A stretch of DNA of 64,000 nucleotides from NCBI GenBank assembly GCA_024180945.1, contig JAKSGN010000007.1:4154001-4218000 (forward strand), given 5' to 3'. The position numbers were made by a program, and so were the translations under genes. Origin of the DNA: Macrophomina tecta (lineage: Eukaryota > Ascomycota > Dothideomycetes > Botryosphaeriales > Botryosphaeriaceae). Shown here one piece after another: positions 55,430-64,000 of this stretch (within the stretch, counting starts at the first letter, position 1; the number at the start of each line of letters is the position of its first letter). The notes beneath the pieces were generated by a model. That model was given only the letters and a program-made list of their open reading frames with translations, had not been told where the DNA came from and did no database searches.

Positions 55430-57178
55430 CTACTCCTTTCCACCACCCCACCTCTCCACAAACGCCCTCTCCCTCCTCTTCCCCTTTCCATTCACACCCG
55501 CCACCTCCATCCTCTCCTTCACCTCCGGCATCACCGCACTCACCTCCGCAATCCCCGCCTCCACGGCCCTGATCCCTTCTTCCACCTCCCTCTTCGTCAC
55601 CTCCACGCTCCCGAACGCTGAATTCATAAACAGCGCCGCCAGCATCTCCTGCACTTCTAGCGCGCCTCTCCCCACCGCCTCCTCCACGCACTCAATCGCA
55701 ACTCGCTGGTTCGACTCGAAATGCGCAAGCAGACGCTCCTGGCGCTCCAGTGACGCCTGCGCGAGAGCCTGGTGCGGCGACGTGCTCGCCGGAGGCGGGA
55801 GCGCGATGTCGACTTTGCGGAGGAGCTGCTGGGAGGCGGCGGAGAGGGCAATGGGCGTGGCGGCGTTGCTCTTGGCGCGGGCGCGGGCGGCGGCGGCTTG
55901 CTTATACGGCGAGGGACGCGGGGCTGCTGGCGGGGGAAGCGTGGCGGCTACGAGGGTGCCGATTTCGGACAGGGCGGCGGTGTAGGCGCTGAGGTCGGCG
56001 GCGTGGGTGGTGAGGTGGTGGAGGCGGGTGGTCATATATTCCAAGGAGGCGAGAACCTAGCGAGACGTGAATATGGTGTAGTTTATTGGCGTGCTATAGA
56101 GGCTAGACTTACGTAGTCGAGCCAGCGCGTTTGGAGACGCTTTTGGTGGTCTTGGCCTTGCTCGAGAAGTTGGAGAATGGGGCCGCGGAAGTCTTGCTCC
56201 ACACCCATCTGGGCAACTGAAGAGATCTCGGCATGGAGGGTCTCGAGTTCCTCCTTCAGTGCCTCTTTTTCCGCCAGTGCTTCTTCTTCAGGACGGCCGG
56301 TTTGTTCAGAGCCGCTGCACTTGAGAAGTGTTTCTTGGAAGATCCTGTCGACGCGGGTGCGAATGCTCGCTGCTCGAATAGATACTAGTGTCGAGCACCA
56401 TTTCTCGATTTCTAAGGTGTCAAGTTGATCATCATCTGACAGCTCAAGCTTGGAAGAGAGCTTGGTTAAAGCAGAGAGCATACGATCATCTGACGTGAAG
56501 CGGTCGTTGACTGTAGAGGAAAGAATAGATGCGGCAGCTTTCGCCTGTTTCTGAGAAGACGACACACGCTCGTTGATGGCGTCTGACAGCCCTTCAACCT
56601 GCGTGCTATTAGACAGCTGCATTTCTTTTTCTTCTTTATTCGGAGATTGCATACCTCAAAGTCAAGTTGGCTCTTTTCCTGGGCATCCTTCTTTTTGCGT
56701 TCATCAAGTTTCCTCCTGACGGCATTGCTCGGTTCCGCATTCTGCGTGCGGAGTTCGAGAAGAGCATCCATTTGCACTTCAAGGGCCTTGGTCTGTTGAT
56801 CTATAGTGGCGGTAGAAGACTCCAACGCCTCTATTGCAGTGCGTATATCTTCATCTTGGAACGGTAGCACATCGGGCAGATCCGCACGATCCTTGATACT
56901 TTCATCTTGCGCGCATAAGGTCTCATACCTTGGGGTAGTTAGTTGCACGAGTACAGAAAAAAAAAAAAAAATTAAACTTCCACTGGGGAAGATGCTCACA
57001 GCTCAAGTTCCTCCTTGCTCAGAAGTGTGTTGCTTCCCAAGTATTCGTTGACCCAGGCAACCGCATCATTTTGTGTTTTTGCCGATTCGAAGGCCCACTG
57101 TACGTCATCGCGGGTCAGAGGGACGCGGCGGTCCCGAAGTACGGTGAGGAGATGGTTCAAGGTGTCGTTGTCACGCAT
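55430..57178 (-). CDS. HAUS3/augmin-like coiled-coil protein
   Basis: Predicted subunit of the augmin complex, which nucleates microtubules on microtubules within spindles. Exons 57178-57000, 56928-56655, 56598-56113 and 56056-55430 give 521 residues. The N terminus (MRDNDTLNHLLTVLRDRR, then DVQWAFESAKTQNDAVAWVN and NTLLSKEELELYETL) fits the HAUS3 N-terminal domain, whose conserved core is a W-L/F-x-N then N-x-LS-EEEL. The rest is alternating coiled coil (RTAIEALESSTATIDQQTKA; LEVQMDALLELRTQ; EEELETLHAEIS-like). The four introns reconcile the frames exactly. Intron 1 contains an A14 run at about 56957-56970. The homology call is from pattern memory alone; an unrelated coiled-coil spindle protein is the main alternative. 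Fungal augmin is known from Aspergillus. Confidence 0.7.
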
Positions 57179-57486
57179 CTCTCAGGGTGCAGTGATGCTT
57201 GCTCCGGCAACCCGTTTCTGATAGATGAGCCGCGCTGCAAGGGGAGTGGGGATGATGTGCTCTGGACGAGTCGTGGTGCGCCATCAGAGGCTGTTTACCT
57301 CTGAATCGGCGGCCTCGGCAACGGATCAGCGTCGGAGTTTCGCAAGTGCCGGCGGCGCGTCGCGTCCCTCCAGCACGCGTTTTCCGCGCGCGCCTGCCCA
57401 CCGAACCCATTTGCAACAGAAACACCCATTTTGTTTTTTTTTTTTTCTTTCTTTTGTGTTGAACTAGATACCCCGCAGATTTGAAG
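57179..57486. promoter_or_regulatory. Shared divergent promoter region
   Basis: 308 bp separate the start codons of the HAUS3-like gene (minus) and thymidylate synthase (plus). A T-rich tract (TTTTTTTTTTTTT at 57434-57446, then CTTTCTTTT) lies about 40 bp before the thymidylate synthase ATG. Such a short spacer suggests a bidirectional promoter of two cell-cycle-linked genes. Confidence 0.6.
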
Positions 57487-58539
57487 ATGTCTCCTGGAGC
57501 TGTGGAAACAGTTATTGCCCCCGAGAACCCCACTCAGCCACACAAGACGGCTGTGAAGCCTGTCGCGGCACCCTCTACTCGTCACGAAGAGTACCAATAC
57601 CTCGACCTGATCCGCGAGATTCTTGCTCATGGAGAGCACCGCCCCGACCGCACTGGCACTGGCACATACTCGATATTCGCCCCGCCGCAACTGCGGTTCT
57701 CGCTCTCCCGACCTTCGTCCAAGCCCGACGAGCCCGCTACGCCCATCCTTCCGCTCCTCACCACCAAGCGCGTCTTCCTGCGCGCCGTCATAGCCGAACT
57801 CCTGTGGTTTGTCGCAGGCAGCACATCATCGAAGCCTCTCTCCGAGGCTGGCGTCAAGATCTGGGATGGTAACGGATCGCGCGAGTTCCTCGACAGTGTC
57901 GGCCTCTCGCACCGCGAGGAGGGCGACCTAGGCCCAGTCTACGGCTTCCAGTGGCGGCACTTCGGCGCTGAGTACGTGGACGCGACGACGGACTACAGGG
58001 GACAAGGTGTGGATCAGCTGGCGGATGTGATCGACAAGCTTAAGAACAAGCCGTACGATCGCCGCATCATCATGAGCGCGTGGAATCCGGCGGACCTGAA
58101 GAAGATGGCTCTGCCCCCTTGCCACATGTTCGCGCAGTTCTATGTCAGCTTTCCGCGCGCGAAGAGGGGAGAAAGCGGCGAAGAGCAGGAGAGGCAGGAG
58201 AAGGAGCGCGGCGTGCTGCACTGTCTGCTCTACCAGCGGTCCTGTGACATGGGCTTGGGCGTTCCCTTCAACATTGCTTCGTACGCTCTGCTCACGCACA
58301 TGTTGGCCCATGTCTGCGATCTGACTCCGGGAACACTCACGCACACCATGGGCGACGCGCACGTGTACCTCGACCACGTTGACGCACTGAAGGTGCAGTT
58401 GGAGCGGGAACCAAGGGACTTTCCCGAACTATCTATCAACAGGGAAAAGGGTGGCAGCATTGATGGGTGGGCTACAACCGACTTCGAGGTCAAGGGCTAT
58501 GACCCGCACAAGACGATTGCTATGAAGATGTCGGTCTAG
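57487..58539 (+). CDS. Thymidylate synthase
   Basis: Converts dUMP and methylene-tetrahydrofolate to dTMP and dihydrofolate; essential for DNA synthesis. Single exon of 350 residues from ATG 57487 (MSPGAVET). After a 35-residue N-terminal extension the family strings run in order: [50 protein letters not shown], the dUMP/folate-contact [37 protein letters not shown], the catalytic cysteine in [26 protein letters not shown] and the C-terminal [21 protein letters not shown] charged insert of about 20 residues ([17 protein letters not shown]) interrupts the domain before the LHCLLYQRS strand; length variation here is common in fungi. The C terminus ends AMKMSV. Fully intact. Confidence 0.97.
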   Translation: MSPGAVETVIAPENPTQPHKTAVKPVAAPSTRHEEYQYLDLIREILAHGEHRPDRTGTGTYSIFAPPQLRFSLSRPSSKPDEPATPILPLLTTKRVFLRAVIAELLWFVAGSTSSKPLSEAGVKIWDGNGSREFLDSVGLSHREEGDLGPVYGFQWRHFGAEYVDATTDYRGQGVDQLADVIDKLKNKPYDRRIIMSAWNPADLKKMALPPCHMFAQFYVSFPRAKRGESGEEQERQEKERGVLHCLLYQRSCDMGLGVPFNIASYALLTHMLAHVCDLTPGTLTHTMGDAHVYLDHVDALKVQLEREPRDFPELSINREKGGSIDGWATTDFEVKGYDPHKTIAMKMSV

Positions 58540-59704
58540 AGAATGGGGAGAGACATGGCATTGAATGGCGTTCAGGGTTTGGGTGGCTTGGCAATGGCTT
58601 GCATTTGTGGAAGGAGTGGGCGGCTAGTGTACGATTGGTAGAGTGCCGACAAACGTTTTCTTGTACTGTACACGATCGAACAGCGCATCTGGTGATGTGG
58701 GCCTTGCGGTAAGCTGCTTCCTGTTGCCATGGGAATGGGCGCAGACAATGGCACATGGAGGCAACGACAGGTAGAGACAGCAGCGGGTGGTGAGAGTCGT
58801 GGACCTATTGTATACCGAGACGATGTGCCACAAGCATTCTTACTGAGGCAGCGCTGCAAGTAAGAGGTGATCGCCACTGCGGCGCGAATGGAGCGGGCGG
58901 GCCGGCAAGATAGGGAACTGCAGCAGCGAACCGCAGCCCTTGCAGTCGTCATGCTGGCGCAGATGGCTTTCGGCGGCGCTCTCTCGTAGGCGGCGGAAGA
59001 GCAGGGCGCGGCAGGACCGGCAGCGGGCGGCAACAGGGGTCGTGGCAATGAAACAGAGCGGCTTGCATGGTTAGCGCGCAATTTGAGCGGGTCGTACAGG
59101 CGCGACTCAGCGGACGGCTCTTCTGCGACCCGCCGGTTCAAGGTGAGCGGGTCCCGCTGTTGTTCGTATTGCTTGCTGAGGCCGAGCGAGCGCGGTGGGA
59201 GCTGGGAGAAAAGTGGTGGCTGTCGGTGCTGATCGCTGAGAGCTGGGGCCTCCGCCCGGCCCGCCGCCGGGGAGCTTTGGGCCGCGGGGTTTCCTTGAGC
59301 CCGTGTGCACGCCCGCTGCCGCCGCTGCGCTCCCTCTTCATTTTCTGCTCACTGCCACTTGCTCGCTGCAGCCGCCCAGTGCTCCGCGCGAATTGCTGCA
59401 GCTTGCGTCGCCGGCGCTCCGGGTTGTTGTGCTTGGCGGCGTTGCAGCTGTTCCGCCGTCTTCTCCGGCCCTTCGACGCGCGGTGGCTGGGCCGCTATCG
59501 CCTCACCACCACTGCCGCTCCTCTTACCTGCCATCGCATTATTCCCACCACGACTCCTCCCAACCTCCTCGTAGCCGAGCCCGCCAGATTTGTTCCGCCG
59601 CTACCGCTCCTTCGCGCCGACTGCGACCGCCCATCATTCCGCAATAAAGCCAATTGCTCACCCGCGCTTCCCAGGGCTTTCCTCTGACTCTTCTTGTCCC
59701 CACT
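58540..59704. promoter_or_regulatory. Intergenic region and leader of the next gene
   Basis: About 1.2 kb after thymidylate synthase and before the plus-strand gene at 59705. The last 700 bp are GC-rich then CT-rich, consistent with a promoter and long leader. Frames of 60-206 codons here are Arg/Ala/Ser-rich and unsupported. Confidence 0.45.
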
Positions 59705-61049
59705 ATGTTCTTCAAGCGCCGCTCGCGAGCAAACTCCTATCTCGAAGAATCCGACTCGCCCCAGTCTAAGACTTTCGAGAAGTACGAACGCCCGCCCTCC
59801 TCGCGCCGTGACTCCGCTCCCACCGTCAACGGCAACCACGAGCCCGTTGCGCCCGTCGAGAAGGAAACCCAGATGTATCCGCGCCAGAACGGTCCGCAGG
59901 AGACCTTCGTTCCGCAGCGCCCCATGAACACCGGCCACAACGCCATGCCGTCTATGGACGCCTCGCACGCGGCCATGGGCATGCCCATGAGCGGTGGAAT
60001 GCACATGAAGCCCGAGCCCATTGGCGCTCCCGACCTGCTGACGCGCGCATTCAACGAAGCCGTCAGACCATATACCGATAAGATCGACCAGCTGGAGAGC
60101 CAAGTTGCAGAACTCACTGCCTGGATCGAGACACTCGAACAGCAGAGAGCAGAGGTTCACTCGTGGATCGACAAGAGGGGCCTCCGTCCAGGTACAATTC
60201 TAGATCCCACCAAAACGTTTGTTCAGTCCGTTCGCTGCTTCTAATTCCACTCGCAGATGTGCCTCCAAGCATCGCCAAGCAGATGGATCGCGACGATCCG
60301 GCTGCAGCAGGTACCCTTAACGCACAGCTCGACCGCAAGATCACCATCGTCAACTTCGATCTGCATCGCCTGCAGGATGACCTGAACGACAGTATTTCCG
60401 CTTCCCATTTCGCTTCGGCCATGGCCAAGTTCCTCCCCGACATCGCCCGCCTCGCATCCCTCCGCACTGGTCCACGCTACGCTTTCGACCTGATTCTCAA
60501 GCTGGGCGGCAATCTCAACTCGCACGGTGGTCTTGATACTGGCGACGCCGAAGATATCGCGGCACGCCGTGATTTCTACGGCCGTCTTGATCAAGCCATG
60601 GTCGACGTTGTCCGCCGTCGCTTTGACGAGGGCGAGGACTGGCCGGTCCAGCGCGAGATCAAGCGCATCGAGAAGACTGCTGCATACCTGCGCAATTTCG
60701 GTGTCGAACCTTACTTCCCCTCTACCCTGCACCTCATGGAAAGCAAGCTTCACGGAAATGTCAATGGAGGTCAGGGTAGTCCACCAGGATACACGTAAGG
60801 CCTCTTTTCTCGGCAATTAACATTCGACTTCTCTTCGCCAAGCTCCTTTTTTGCAACGACTTTCAACGGTCCAGCAGCCACCCCCTTTTTACAACTCCGA
60901 CAAGACCTTTTTTGGACTATGGGACCGATTTCTAATTTGCTTATTTGTGTTTCAGCAGCCAAAGTGGAAGTTTGCGCGAAAGAAGAAGTCTGCAGAATGA
61001 AAGGCACAGTCTACAGCACGAAAGGAGCAGTCTCCTCGTAGAAGATTGA
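59705..61049 (+). CDS. Conserved fungal protein of unknown function with repeat-bearing last exon
   Basis: I do not recognise a characterised family. Exons 59705-60191, 60257-60794 and 60956-61049 give 372 residues. The N terminus is basic and Ser-rich (MFFKRRSRANSYLEESDS), then Met/Gly/His-rich to about residue 105, then a coiled coil (YTDKIDQLESQVAELTAWIE, TLEQQRAEVHSWI). Exon 2 is a helical domain (RKITIVNFDLHRLQDDLND, YAFDLILKLGGNLNSHGG, DEGEDWPVQREIKRIEKTAA). Read without the second splice it would stop at 60798, four bases after a GTAAGG donor. Using that donor, a CTAAT branch site near 60932 and the acceptor TTTCAG, the frame continues as SQSGSLRERRSLQNERHSL, QHERSSLLVED, three seven-residue repeats. 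I therefore prefer the longer model; both may exist. Confidence 0.72.
60978..61040 (+). repeat. Three 21-bp repeats encoding ERxSLQx
   Basis: Copies start with GAAAGA/GAAAGG at 60978, 60999 and 61020 and encode ERRSLQN, ERHSLQH and ERSSLLV. The period of 21 bp keeps the frame, which supports these bases being translated as the last exon of the preceding gene. Confidence 0.65.
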
Positions 61050-62756
61050 CTCCTCCGCGACCTCGGTGAGGAGGTAGAGGAGCCAGGCGCAGCCGAAAAG
61101 AAAGAAAAAGACCATCTTTGGTACATATTATGAGCTGCCCGGTTTTCACTGGGCAGGTCAGCGACGGAAGGTATCTACTTTGACGGATGTTTCGGAAGAT
61201 ACGATATGCTACCGTTTTCACCCTTTCTTAGGTGACTTCAGCGGCAATCCTTCCCTTCCCGATCTTTTCCGTTCTAGTCGGCCTTCTTTCGTTCCCACAG
61301 TTTGTTTTTCTCCTTCTCTCGTCTTCCATGAAACGACCGATTTCCCCGTCCTCTCTACTCTTCTGGAAACGGCGCCGCGGCGATCGAACGGTTTTCTCTG
61401 GATGACGATAACGACCTGTTATGACTTCCACTCTACAACTTTAATATTCCTCTCCCACCGGTTCTAGACGAATTTCCTCTGATTCGATTTATGGCCGACG
61501 TTTTTTTCTTCTAGTTATTCTTCTTCGCGTCATGTAGTGGCTTTGCTTGTTATTTCTCTTCTCACGACGGATGTAGTTCTGTGCGTACAGTGATACCAGT
61601 GCGGAGTGCTTGAGGAAATACCAGGGTATGAAAACTGCGGGTTTGATTAATTTGGGTATGGGGGGATTTCTTTTTACTTGAGTATGCAGAGGCGGAGAGA
61701 GCCTTGGGCAGCGAAGGCACAACCACAATGTTTGTGTAGGCTAGTCTTGATGATGAGCATATACTCCCAACAGTTCTTGGATTGTGCGTGAGGTTGGCAA
61801 GGGATGATTTTTCCTTTGGCGATATAATCTACTCACCTTCCAAGAGAGGGCGAGACCAACCAAGATGGGGAGGAAAGCGGCAGACGAAAGAGTATTGCGT
61901 GTCGCGTCAGCTCCGCCGGCTATTGTTAGTACGCGCGTGGACGGACGGCTACTACGTGCTACTGCACGCCCTTTCCCTCATCGATGTTTCGGAACATGCA
62001 TAGGCGGGAAGCTTAAAAGGGGGGTAAGATGGGGAAAGACTGGCATGGGTATGCTGGAGTAAATGGAGCGCGCTAGCGGTTAGCAAGATCGTTCTGCTAT
62101 TCTGGTCTCGGCCCGGTGGGGAGAACGGGAGTGCGGGGTGTGCCGTGGTGGTTTGCGTGTTTGCTGGGATGGTCTGAGTTTCTCTGTCATGCATAGTCTG
62201 CACTGTGGTCGCCGGAGGAAGAAAGCACTCTTGGACTGCACATGCGCCGTGCGGTCTTCCGAGCCTCAGATGCTGCCATGTGATTGTCCGTGTAGTTTTT
62301 GCTGTTGTCCCTTCCACCTGGCGGTGGTGGGGGACGTTGCTTCACTTGTTGCACTTGCGCCTGCTGTTAATGAGGATGGGTGCTTTTCTGTTAAAACACG
62401 ACTACACAAGCACATTCTTTCAGATGTCCTGGGGGGGACCATCTCCTACACAGGGCGAGTGAAAATGTCGTGTTGGATGTGGACCACAGGTTCTGTATTG
62501 GTTTTTTGTCCGAAATACAGCCTTGCGCACTCAACGTACCAATTCATTCAATGTTATTTCGAGATAGGATAGCGGATCTTCGACAGGATGCGGAACAAAA
62601 AGCGGCGAGGCGACAGCCGCTCTTAAACTGTGGTGCAGTGACGACATACATCGCAGAAAACCAGAGATTTCCTACTCGGTACCGCTGTTACTATACACGC
62701 CAATATATTGTCAAGGTTGGTCGCACAAAGAAGGAATTAGGCAAGGAAACATTCAC
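61050..62756. other. Intergenic region without a supported gene
   Basis: About 1.7 kb, moderately T-rich, with several short frames lacking motifs. Around 61930-62200 the plus strand is purine-rich. No RNA gene or repeat is recognised. Confidence 0.45.
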
Positions 62757-62777
62757 AAAAAAAAAAAAAAAAAAAAA
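62757..62777. repeat. Poly-A tract (A21)
   Basis: Twenty-one A residues on the plus strand (T21 on the minus strand). It borders the folded A/B-box element at its low-coordinate side. Confidence 0.85.
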
Positions 62778-62854
62778 GAATGCTAGAGTCGAAGACCGCG
62801 AGCGTACGAGAAAGTATAGTAAAGTTGTATTAGGAGAAAAAGAGCAAAACTACA

Positions 62855-63074
62855 GGTCGCCCCCGGGCGGCGACCCGCAGAAACCCCCCTCCTCCGAGCC
62901 CCTGAGGAGTCTTTGGAGGGGGATTTTTTGCGATCCAGATGTGTGAAGGGGTTGTCGATTGGGTCAAGCAGCCCGGGTGAGAATTGAACCCGCAGACCCA
63001 GCGAAGGGACCTTGGGGCCACCGGCGACGGCGACGGCGACACCGCTGGACTGAGCCAGCTGTGTCGCCGGTGGC
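62855..63074 (-). ncRNA. Folded element with tRNA-like A and B boxes
   Basis: Three perfect or near-perfect inverted repeats occur in 220 bp. Stem 1: GGTCGCC at 62855-62861 with GGCGACC at 62869-62875. Stem 2: CCCCCTCC at 62885-62892 with GGAGGGGG at 62915-62922. Stem 3: GCCACCGGCGAC at 63017-63028 with GTCGCCGGTGGC at 63063-63074, with an inner stem GCTGG/CCAGC and three GGCGAC copies at 63023-63040. On the minus strand the stem-3 loop carries TGGCTCAGTCC (A-box-like, 63057-63047) and GGTTCAATTC (B-box-like) lies at 62990-62981. No acceptor stem pairs, so it is not a normal tRNA. A tRNA-derived SINE, a decayed tRNA gene or a Pol III transcript are the options; transcription is not shown. Confidence 0.4.
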
Positions 63075-64000
63075 ACTTAGGTTTGCTGATCTTCTAGTTT
63101 GTATACCGCAAGGAGGAGGTCAATAAATCACAGATGGACACTCTCGCAGCGGGTTATGCTCAAGAGCCACGCTAGGCAGACATTTGCTGACCAACTTGGC
63201 AATGAGGGTTCTCATGATAACGCAGTATCAACAGCTTTACGAATCCTTCATGAAAAACTATGAAACAACTATGTTAGAAACTCTATATAAGGGTTATAAA
63301 AAAAGACTGAACAGTTAGATTGCTCCTTACCGACGCATTTGCTATCCCTCCCGTGCAGCAGCCGCCAAACTCACGTGAAGTTGCTGAAACGCAACGCAAA
63401 GAATGCGAACTAACAGTTGCAAATATTGTTATTCACTCTCACTGTCAATGGAAGCTTGTTCGTTCTGCACGTTCGTCTCAGAAGATTGGCCTGGAGTCTT
63501 ATGCCAGTGTGGCTTTTTCAGAGACTTACATGGCTCTTACTTTTGATACTACGCAGATGGAACGTCGGGTGGCAGCAATACCCGTCTCGAGTTTCAATCA
63601 CTCTCTCGAGGACAGTTCCCCGCCAAACCAGGGTATAATGGCAATCTCACAAGCCTTTTGCACGAAGTTCCATAACTAGCAAGGCCGTATTGTCTCTTCT
63701 GACAGCAGCAAATTTCCAAAAATCCATCAATGTTGTGAACTTAAAGCTATGGACTTTCGGTGTATTGTGAATCTGTCTGCCACGGTAATGATGGCAAGTG
63801 TGGCTTTCTTATCTATAGCAAAAGGGATGTAATACCTGGTGTGAGGGGCTTGGTTGGACGCAGAAAGAAGTGTGAATTTTCAAGAAGCTTTCTGGATATG
63901 TGCGCGCAAAAGTCCGAAAACTGAGATTGTTGGATGATTAACAGTGCCAGACCCATGGCAGAGATTTTTCATATTGGCTGATTGGCTGCCTGATTCGGTC
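63075..64000. other. Right-end AT-rich region without a supported gene
   Basis: AT-rich DNA up to the window edge. A plus-strand frame of about 119 codons (63320-63679) begins at a TTG and has no recognisable domain; its Ser/Thr-rich composition does not distinguish gene from relic. Confidence 0.4.

Noticed and set aside
1..64000. Secondary-metabolite cluster, CRISPR array, rRNA genes or intact transposon
   Set aside because: No PKS, NRPS, terpene synthase, P450 or transporter group, no spaced direct repeats, no rRNA-like sequence, and no transposase or reverse-transcriptase motif was seen on either strand.

Overview
The window is nuclear DNA of a filamentous ascomycete (Pezizomycotina; a dothideomycete is plausible but not proven). 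Genes carry short introns of about 50-160 bp with GT..AG ends and CTAAC/CTGAC-like branch sites, there is no operon structure, and many products are recognisable fungal housekeeping proteins. All gene models were spliced by eye from splice consensus, reading-frame continuity and family patterns; no alignment was run.

Layout, left to right. 0-12.6 kb: PNS1-type choline-transporter-like protein (minus, runs off the left edge), a predicted alpha/beta hydrolase with an intact triad (plus), a DUF2235 hydrolase-like protein lacking its nucleophile serine (minus), an Xaa-Pro aminopeptidase with a probable mitochondrial leader (minus), a KRE9/KNH1 cell-wall protein (minus) and a Pho80-type cyclin (minus). 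12.6-21 kb is gene-poor: a decayed coiled-coil gene, a three-helix membrane protein, a short-chain dehydrogenase with an apparent frameshift and a decayed F-box gene. 21-31 kb: MOB/phocein-family protein, the tiny V-ATPase subunit e (Vma9), ARV1, an AT-rich gene desert with a broken secreted-protein relic, and a DUF8035 protein. 31-43 kb: more broken secreted-protein DNA, AIM41/YqeY, the nucleoporin Nup170/Nup155, and a small cysteine-rich secreted protein. 43-55 kb: BRO1, mitochondrial Hsp40 Mdj1, a SAP30-domain protein, and a DUF6697-like protein. 55-64 kb: a HAUS3/augmin-like coiled-coil protein divergent from thymidylate synthase, a conserved fungal protein of unknown function with a probable extra 3' exon, and a gene-free right end with a strongly folded element carrying tRNA-like A and B boxes.

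The genes do not form one pathway. No secondary-metabolite cluster, CRISPR array, rRNA gene or intact transposon is visible. The notable signals are relics, the cysteine-rich secreted protein, the lost nucleophile in the DUF2235 protein, several small genes whose coding exons are too short to stand out as long reading frames (Vma9, SAP30), and the folded A/B-box element near 63 kb.
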